A stretch of DNA of 10,047 nucleotides from assembly GCA_022837365.1 (NCBI GenBank), contig JALHHV010000022.1, positions 1-10,047 of the forward strand, given 5' to 3'. The notes below the pieces were generated by a model, which did no database searches, was not told where the DNA came from, and worked only from the letters and a program-made list of their open reading frames with translations. Of the stretch, positions 6,370 to 10,047 are shown piece after piece. The first letter of the stretch is position 1. The number at the start of each line of letters is the position of its first letter. A program made the translations under genes and the position numbers. This DNA is from Desulfovibrio sp. (GTDB taxonomy: Bacteria > Desulfobacterota > Desulfovibrionia > Desulfovibrionales > Desulfovibrionaceae).

Positions 6370-6397
6370 ACTATATCGGAAAATATGGATTTAGCAA
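6370..6397 (-). promoter_or_regulatory. Sigma70-like promoter of the peroxidase gene
   Basis: On the - strand TTGCTA (6397-6392) and TATAGT (6375-6370) are 16 bp apart. The -10 box matches consensus at five positions, the -35 box at four. The predicted start near 6363 gives a leader of about 130 nt that ends in a hairpin (CGCGGG/CCCGCG arms at 6243-6248 and 6259-6264) directly before the Shine-Dalgarno sequence. Confidence 0.55.
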
Positions 6398-6414
6398 TGG
6401 TAATTATTACTATT
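6396..6414. promoter_or_regulatory. 19-bp near-palindromic operator candidate
   Basis: AATGGTAATTATTACTATT is symmetric around base 6405 with eight of nine pairs matching; the core GTAATTATTAC (6400-6410) is perfect. Its centre lies about 42 bases before the expected transcription start at 6363, overlapping the -35 edge, which is where class II activators bind. I do not match it to a named regulator consensus. Confidence 0.4.
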
Positions 6415-6522
6415 AAATGATTTGCCTAAACACGACTAACATGCTTACATGATAAAATAATTTCAAAACCAACGCCAGGCACTTGTTCATATTTTCCCGC
6501 GTCGGATTCCGCCGGGCGCAAA

Positions 6523-6558
6523 CGAAGACGCCGCAGCGTTTCCACTGCGGCGTCTTCG
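6523..6558 (-). terminator. Hairpin terminator of the tRNA gene
   Basis: CGAAGACGCCGCAG (6523-6536) pairs perfectly over 14 bp with CTGCGGCGTCTTCG (6545-6558), loop 8 nt. It starts 5 bases after the tRNA 3' end on the - strand. The U tail is short (TTTG), so it may serve as a termination and processing hairpin rather than a strong intrinsic terminator. Confidence 0.65.
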
Positions 6559-6563
6559 AAAAA

Positions 6564-6650
6564 TGGTGCCGAGGAAGGGACTCGAACCCTTACAGGATTT
6601 CTCCCACTACCCCCTCAAGATAGCGTGTCTACCAATTCCACCACCTCGGC
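6564..6650 (-). tRNA. tRNA-Leu, anticodon GAG
   Basis: The 87-nt gene on the - strand starts GCCGAGG at 6650 and ends CCTCGGC plus ACCA at 6564, so the CCA end is encoded. The acceptor stem pairs at all seven positions. The D-arm (GGAATTGGTAGACACGC), the T-arm GGGTTCGAGTCCC and a long class II variable arm (GGGAGAAATCC) are present. The anticodon stem CTATC/GGTAG encloses the loop TTGAGGG, giving anticodon GAG (complement of 6614-6616), which reads CUC and CUU leucine codons. CTC is used moderately in these genes, CTG most. Confidence 0.96.
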
Positions 6651-6661
6651 GCGGGAACGAC

Positions 6662-6691
6662 CGTATAGCCTTGGACAACCCGGCTTGGCAA
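6662..6691 (-). promoter_or_regulatory. Promoter of tRNA-Leu
   Basis: On the - strand TTGCCA (6691-6686) and TATACG (6667-6662) are 18 bp apart, ending 11 bases before the mature tRNA 5' end. Position and similarity to consensus make this the likely tRNA promoter. Confidence 0.55.
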
Positions 6692-6758
6692 GCGTTTTCT
6701 GCCGTCTTTCCGCGCCCCGGCGACAACCGCGCGCGGCCCGTCCATGCCCCTCGGCGGC

Positions 6759-6788
6759 TTGCGGTGGTTGCGGGTTTGCATGTACTGT
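6759..6788 (+). promoter_or_regulatory. Weak promoter candidate for the DUF1786 gene
   Basis: TTGCGG (6759-6764) and TACTGT (6783-6788) are 18 bp apart in the 288-base gap between the tRNA and the DUF1786 gene. It is the only plausible pair I found there; the rest of the gap shows nothing recognisable. The match is modest and could be chance. Confidence 0.25.
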
Positions 6789-6938
6789 CGTGCCCTGCCT
6801 TCACCGCCGCCGCACCGGTTCCCTTCCGGTGGCCGCTCCCCGTGCCGGGACACCGCGCTCCGCGCTTTCCTGCGGCCCGCCGCGGCCAGCCGGACGCGCG
6901 GCAGCCACACCGAACCCCTACGCGAACCACACTGACGC

Positions 6939-8075
6939 ATGAACATACCGAATTTCCGCTCCACCCCGCAGGCCCCGGCCGCTTCCCCGGCCCCCGCCCC
7001 CCAGCCCGGCCCCGGCAGCATCCTGTGTCTGGACATCGGCAGCGGCACCCAGGACGTGCTGCTGACCATGCCCGGCCTGAACCCGGAAAACTGGCCGCGC
7101 TTCGTGCTGCCCACGCCCGCGCGCCGGGTGGCCCGGCGCATCGCCGAGCTCACCGCCGAAGGCCGCCACGTCTGGCTGCACGGCGAGAACATGGGCGGCG
7201 GCTTCTTCGGTGCGGTGAAGGCCCACGTGGCCGCCGGGCTGCGCATGGCCGCCCACCCCGACGCCGCCCTGGCCCTGCACGACAACCCGGAACGGGTGCG
7301 CGCCCTGGGCGTGGACATCGCCGACGCCTGCCCCGCCGGATTTACCCCCGTGCGCCTGGCCGACTACGAGCCCGGCTTCTGGCGCGCCCTGCTGGACACC
7401 TGCGGCCTGCCGCAGCCGCATCTGGTGGTGGCCGCCGCGCAGGACCACGGGCATCATCCGCAGGGGTCCAACACCGTGGGACGCTTCGAGCTGTGGCGCG
7501 GCTTCCTGAATCATTCCGGCGACGGCCAATCCGGTGACGATCAATCCGGCGCCAGCCCCGCCAGCCTGATCTACGACGCGCCGCCCGCCCAGTTCACCCG
7601 GCTGGCCACCTTGCAGCGGGCCATCGGCGGCGGCCCCGTGGCCGATACCGGCGCGGCCGCCGTGCTGGGCGCGCTGGCCCTGCCCGAGGTGCAGGCCCGC
7701 AGCGCCCGCGAAGGGGTGCTGGTGGTCAACGCGGGCAACAGCCACACCATCGCCTTCCTGGTCTTTCGCCAGCGGGTGTGGGGCGTGTACGAGCACCACA
7801 CCGGCATGCTGACCACCGAAACCCTGCTGCACGACCTGAACGAATTCCGCCTGTGCTGGCTGCCCGACGAGCAGGTGCGGGCCGCCGGGGGCCACGGCAG
7901 CGCCTTTGCCCCGGATATCCCGCCGGAGACCGAGGGCTTCCGCCCCGCCTTCGTGCTGGGGCCGCGCCGCGAAATGCTGCGCGGGCACGGCCAGTTCATC
8001 GCCCCGCACGGCGACATGATGCTGGCGGGCTGCCACGGGCTGCTGCACGGGCTGGCCCTGCGCCACGGCGCATAG
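6939..8075 (+). CDS. DUF1786 family protein (ASKHA-like, unknown function)
   Basis: The 378-residue soluble protein matches what I know of the DUF1786 family, often labelled pyruvate formate-lyase activating enzyme without good reason: it has no CxxxCxxC radical-SAM motif. Visible motifs are LDIGSGTQDVLL (31-42), like the phosphate 1 loop of actin/Hsp70/sugar-kinase folds, VAAAQDHG (164-171), VNAGNSHTIAFL (263-274), resembling a phosphate 2 loop, and MMLAGCHGLLHGL (360-372). This points to nucleotide binding, but the substrate is unknown. An Ala/Pro-rich N-terminal tail (9-26) and a repeat-derived insert (191-206) look disordered. No Shine-Dalgarno precedes ATG 6939, but an in-frame TGA at 6933-6935 rules out a longer form. 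paaK follows 136 bases later on the same strand, possibly co-transcribed. Confidence 0.82.
   Translation: MNIPNFRSTPQAPAASPAPAPQPGPGSILCLDIGSGTQDVLLTMPGLNPENWPRFVLPTPARRVARRIAELTAEGRHVWLHGENMGGGFFGAVKAHVAAGLRMAAHPDAALALHDNPERVRALGVDIADACPAGFTPVRLADYEPGFWRALLDTCGLPQPHLVVAAAQDHGHHPQGSNTVGRFELWRGFLNHSGDGQSGDDQSGASPASLIYDAPPAQFTRLATLQRAIGGGPVADTGAAAVLGALALPEVQARSAREGVLVVNAGNSHTIAFLVFRQRVWGVYEHHTGMLTTETLLHDLNEFRLCWLPDEQVRAAGGHGSAFAPDIPPETEGFRPAFVLGPRREMLRGHGQFIAPHGDMMLAGCHGLLHGLALRHGA
7512..7556 (+). repeat. Three 15-bp units inside the DUF1786 gene
   Basis: CATTCCGGCGACGGC, CAATCCGGTGACGAT and CAATCCGGCGCCAGC are consecutive, in frame, and encode HSGDG, QSGDD and QSGAS (residues 192-206). They form an acidic Ser/Gly loop that looks like a family-atypical insertion between conserved blocks. 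Confidence 0.75.
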
Positions 8076-8211
8076 CCCGCCGCCACGGGTCCGCCCGGCC
8101 CGTACGGATCCGCGCGGGCGCACGCGCGTCCGTGTCCGCGACATCCGGCAATCACGCGCATTTTCCGGCCAACACGGCCCGCCACGCGGGCAACCATAAA
8201 AGAGGGGTGCC

Positions 8212-9516
8212 ATGGAGTTCTTCGACATCGCCGAAACCTGGAGCCGCGAGGCCATCACCGCCGCCCAGATCGTCCGCCTGCGCAACACCGTGGAGCAGGC
8301 CATGAAGTCGCCCTTCTACGGCAAACGGCTGAAGGAGGCGGGTGTCACCCCGGGCTCCATCCGCTCGCTGGACGACGTGCGGCGCATCCCGCTCACCAGC
8401 AAGGACGACCTGCGCTCGCAGTACCCCGACGGGCTGCTCTGCGTGCCCAAGGCCGAACTGGTGCGCATGCACGCCTCCAGCGGCACCACCGGCACCCCCA
8501 CCGTGGTCTACCACACCCAGTCCGACCTCAATTCCTGGGCCGACCTCATGGCCCGCTGCATGTACATGGTGGGCATCCGCCGCGAGGACGTATTCCAGAA
8601 CATGGCCGGGTATGGCCTGTTCACCGGCGGCCTCGGCATCCACTACGGCGCCGAACGCCTGGGCTGCCTGACCATCCCCGCCGGGGCGGGCAATACCCGC
8701 CGCCAGGTCAAGCTGGTGCGCGACTTCAGGACCACCGTGGCCCACATCATCCCCTCGTACGCGCTGTACCTGGGCGCGGCCCTGCGCGACGAGGGCGACG
8801 ACCCCGCCGAGCTGCCCCTGCGCATCGCGCTCATCGGCGCGGAGCCGCATACCGAGGAAGCCCGCCGCCGCATCGAGGACATGCTGGGCCTGAAAGCCTA
8901 CAACTCCTACGGCCTGTCCGAGATGAACGGCCCCGGCGTGGCCTTCGAGTGCGTGCACCAGAACGGCCTGCACGTCTGGGAAGACGCCTACATCGCCGAA
9001 ATCATCGACCCCGCCACCGGCGAAGCCGTGCCCGACGGCGAGGTGGGCGAACTGGTCATGACCACCCTGTGCCGCCAGGGCATGCCCGTCCTGCGCTACC
9101 GCACCCGCGACCTGACCCGGTTCCTGCCCGGCGAATGCGCCTGCGGCCGCGTGCACCGCCGCCTGGACCGCATCCTGGGCCGCGCCGACGACATGCTCAT
9201 CGTCAAGGGCGTGAACATCTACCCCATGCAGGTGGAACAGGTGCTCATGGGCTTCCCCGAAGTGGGCCAGAACTACCTCATCGTGCTGGAACGCGACGAC
9301 TTCCGCGACGTGCTGCGCGTGAAGGTGGAAATCCGCGACGAATACTTCGAGGAAGACATGCGCAAACTGCACGGCCTGCGCGAACGCATCACCCGCCGCA
9401 TCCACGACGAAATCCTGGTCACCCCCAAAGTGGACCTGGTCCAGCACAACAGCCTGCCCAAAAGCGAAGGCAAGGCCCAGCGCGTGCAGGACCTGCGCGA
9501 ACGCCCCGCGTTGTAA
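8212..9516 (+). CDS. paaK: Phenylacetate-CoA ligase
   Basis: The 434-residue length is typical of PaaK, a cytoplasmic adenylate-forming enzyme that makes phenylacetyl-CoA (or another aryl-CoA) from acid, ATP and CoA. Motifs appear in the expected order: P-loop SSGTTGTPT (89-97), YGLSEMNGPG (233-242), RYRTRDLT (295-302), the hinge and C-terminal domain start DDMLIVKGVNIYPMQVE (326-342), and the catalytic lysine in PKSEGKAQR (416-424, Lys421). A CAC-GR segment (309-313) and further Cys residues are seen, as in many anaerobe homologues. The start ATG 8212 follows GAGGGG (8202-8207); a hairpin GCCCGC-CAC-GCGGGC (8177-8191) lies just before it. In anaerobes such ligases often work with indolepyruvate oxidoreductase in aromatic amino-acid metabolism or run in reverse for ATP; no such partner is in this window. 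Confidence 0.93.
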   Translation: MEFFDIAETWSREAITAAQIVRLRNTVEQAMKSPFYGKRLKEAGVTPGSIRSLDDVRRIPLTSKDDLRSQYPDGLLCVPKAELVRMHASSGTTGTPTVVYHTQSDLNSWADLMARCMYMVGIRREDVFQNMAGYGLFTGGLGIHYGAERLGCLTIPAGAGNTRRQVKLVRDFRTTVAHIIPSYALYLGAALRDEGDDPAELPLRIALIGAEPHTEEARRRIEDMLGLKAYNSYGLSEMNGPGVAFECVHQNGLHVWEDAYIAEIIDPATGEAVPDGEVGELVMTTLCRQGMPVLRYRTRDLTRFLPGECACGRVHRRLDRILGRADDMLIVKGVNIYPMQVEQVLMGFPEVGQNYLIVLERDDFRDVLRVKVEIRDEYFEEDMRKLHGLRERITRRIHDEILVTPKVDLVQHNSLPKSEGKAQRVQDLRERPAL

Positions 9517-9539
9517 GGCGGAACTCCTGCTGAAATCCA

Positions 9540-9589
9540 TGCGGGGGAGGGGAGGAAACTTTTCCAAAAGTTTCCTCCCCTCCCCCGCA
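9540..9589. terminator. 24-bp perfect palindrome after paaK, probable terminator and repeat-family member
   Basis: A perfect 24-bp inverted repeat (arms 9540-9563 and 9566-9589) has only CC between the arms. The outer part is GGGGGAGGGGAGG-like and the centre is AAACTTTTCCAAAAGTTT. It starts 23 bases after the paaK stop codon. A C-rich stretch, not a T run, follows on the + strand, so intrinsic termination would depend on the T-rich inner stem. From memory, very similar palindromes occur many times between genes in Desulfovibrio genomes; I could not check this. Confidence 0.65.
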
Positions 9590-9616
9590 CCCCCACCCCT
9601 CCTTCAAAACGTTTCA

Positions 9617-9660
9617 ATTGGGGCGCATTGATAGCGGCATGGTTTGCCGATAGCCCCAAT
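9617..9660. repeat. Nested hairpin upstream of the DUF456 gene
   Basis: ATTGGGGC (9617-9624) pairs with GCCCCAAT (9653-9660), and inside it CGGCA (9635-9639) pairs with TGCCG (9645-9649) over a 5-nt loop. GATAGC occurs twice in direct orientation (9630-9635 and 9649-9654). It ends 28 bases before the ATG of the next gene, so it could be a structured leader or an operator. No T run follows. Confidence 0.5.
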
Positions 9661-9688
9661 CTCTTACTTCAACAACCGAATCATTTTT

Positions 9689-10047
9689 ATGGAATACATC
9701 CTCGCCACCCTGTGCATCATCGTGCTGTTCGGCCTGATCGGGCTCAACGTGTTCGGGCTGCCGGGCAACTGGCTGGCCGTGGGCGTGCTGGCGCTGTGGA
9801 AGCTGCTGGCCCCCGCCGCGCCCGGCATGGACACCTGGTTCTTCGCCACGGTCATCGGGGCCGCCGCCGTGGGCGAGGTGCTGGAATTCGGCGTGCAGAT
9901 GCTGGGCGGCAAGCGCCACGGCTCCACCGGACGGGGCAACCTGGGCGGCATCGTGGGGGCCATTGCCGGGGCCATTCTGGGCGCGCCCTTCCTGTTCGGC
10001 CTGGGCGCGCTGCCCGGCGCGCTGGCCGGGGCGTGGTTCGGCTGCTA
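9689..10047 (+). CDS. DUF456 family membrane protein, N-terminal part
   Basis: The frame opens at ATG 9689 (MEYILATLCIIVLFGLIGL) and is still open after 119 codons at the window edge; members of this family are usually about 160 residues. Three or more hydrophobic segments are visible (about 3-23, 27-42, 48-64, and a Gly/Ala-rich segment from about 83). The motif FGLPGNWL (22-29) and the Gly-rich GKRHGSTGRGNLGGIVGAIAGAI stretch split by charged residues (74 onward) are what I associate with DUF456. Function is unknown; it is an inner-membrane protein. There is no Shine-Dalgarno (AATCATTTTT precedes the ATG), and no alternative start lies nearby upstream in frame. Confidence 0.8.
   Translation, partial: MEYILATLCIIVLFGLIGLNVFGLPGNWLAVGVLALWKLLAPAAPGMDTWFFATVIGAAAVGEVLEFGVQMLGGKRHGSTGRGNLGGIVGAIAGAILGAPFLFGLGALPGALAGAWFGC

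Larger units (their letters stand above)
6361..6480. other. AT-rich island between peroxidase promoter and tRNA gene
   Basis: I count 39 G or C in these 120 bases (about 33%), against roughly two thirds in the surrounding genes. It contains the peroxidase promoter and near-palindrome described separately, and otherwise no gene I can support. No second copy of the tRNA 3' end is visible in the window, so there is no evidence for an integration site. Confidence 0.7.

Noticed and set aside
6385..6420. 11-codon hydrophobic ORF in the AT-rich island
   Set aside because: Very short, only a weak GGA upstream, and it overlaps the - strand promoter elements. No support for a real peptide.
6455..6475. 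Possible sigma54 promoter on the - strand (TGGCGT-N5-TTGAAA)
   Set aside because: The invariant GC of the -12 element is GA, and a better sigma70 promoter lies downstream.
6564..6650. Attachment site at the tRNA-Leu 3' end
   Set aside because: No duplicate of the tRNA 3' end and no integrase gene are visible in the window.
6744..6935. 63-codon frame ending just before the DUF1786 gene
   Set aside because: No Shine-Dalgarno, Arg/Pro-rich composition and poor codon bias; it overlaps a possible promoter.

Overview
The window looks like chromosomal DNA of a high-GC Desulfovibrio-type sulfate reducer (Desulfovibrio or Nitratidesulfovibrio). The pointers are strongly C/G-ending codons, a lactate-permease-family transporter, a multihaem cytochrome c peroxidase, a DUF1786 protein, a PaaK-type phenylacetate-CoA ligase, and a long palindromic GGGGAGGGGAGG-type intergenic hairpin that I associate with this group from memory. 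The species cannot be fixed from the sequence alone. Nothing resembles phage, an insertion sequence, CRISPR or a plasmid; this is mostly ordinary core or soft-core DNA with interesting regulatory spaces.

Layout. 1-243: C-terminal fragment of an unidentified + strand protein. 244-1098: 855 bases without a convincing protein gene, holding two adjacent inverted repeats, a sigma70-like promoter (411-439), two strong intrinsic terminators in series (822-848 and 903-936) and a 29-codon leader ORF with a very good Shine-Dalgarno sequence (980-1069). 1099-2655: L-lactate permease family transporter, with its own terminator. 2799-4619: K+ channel subunit with two transmembrane helices, a pore loop and tandem RCK (TrkA-N/TrkA-C) domains joined by a 9-bp-repeat linker. 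4620-4777: convergent gap with a 48-nt homopurine tract and a hairpin usable as terminator from both sides. 4778-6229 (- strand): exported three-haem cytochrome c peroxidase homologue. 6230-6523: its leader and promoter, inside an AT-rich island with a 19-bp near-palindrome at an activator-like position. 6564-6650 (- strand): tRNA-Leu(GAG) with promoter and hairpin terminator. 6939-8075: DUF1786 protein (ASKHA-like, function unknown). 8212-9516: paaK. 9540-9660: a 24-bp perfect palindrome and a second nested hairpin. 9689-end: start of a DUF456 membrane protein.

How the genes fit together. Most genes appear to be separate transcription units with their own terminators or leaders; I see no tight operon. 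The themes are organic acid import (lactate permease), aromatic acid activation (PaaK), potassium homeostasis, and periplasmic peroxide handling. The most unusual observations are four: the tandem-terminator and leader-ORF architecture before the permease; a peroxidase that keeps the catalytic Gln and Glu but has Ile where the distal haem ligand His is expected; an identical 9-bp repeat embedded in two neighbouring genes in opposite reading sense; and the ordered promoter/operator in the AT-rich island.
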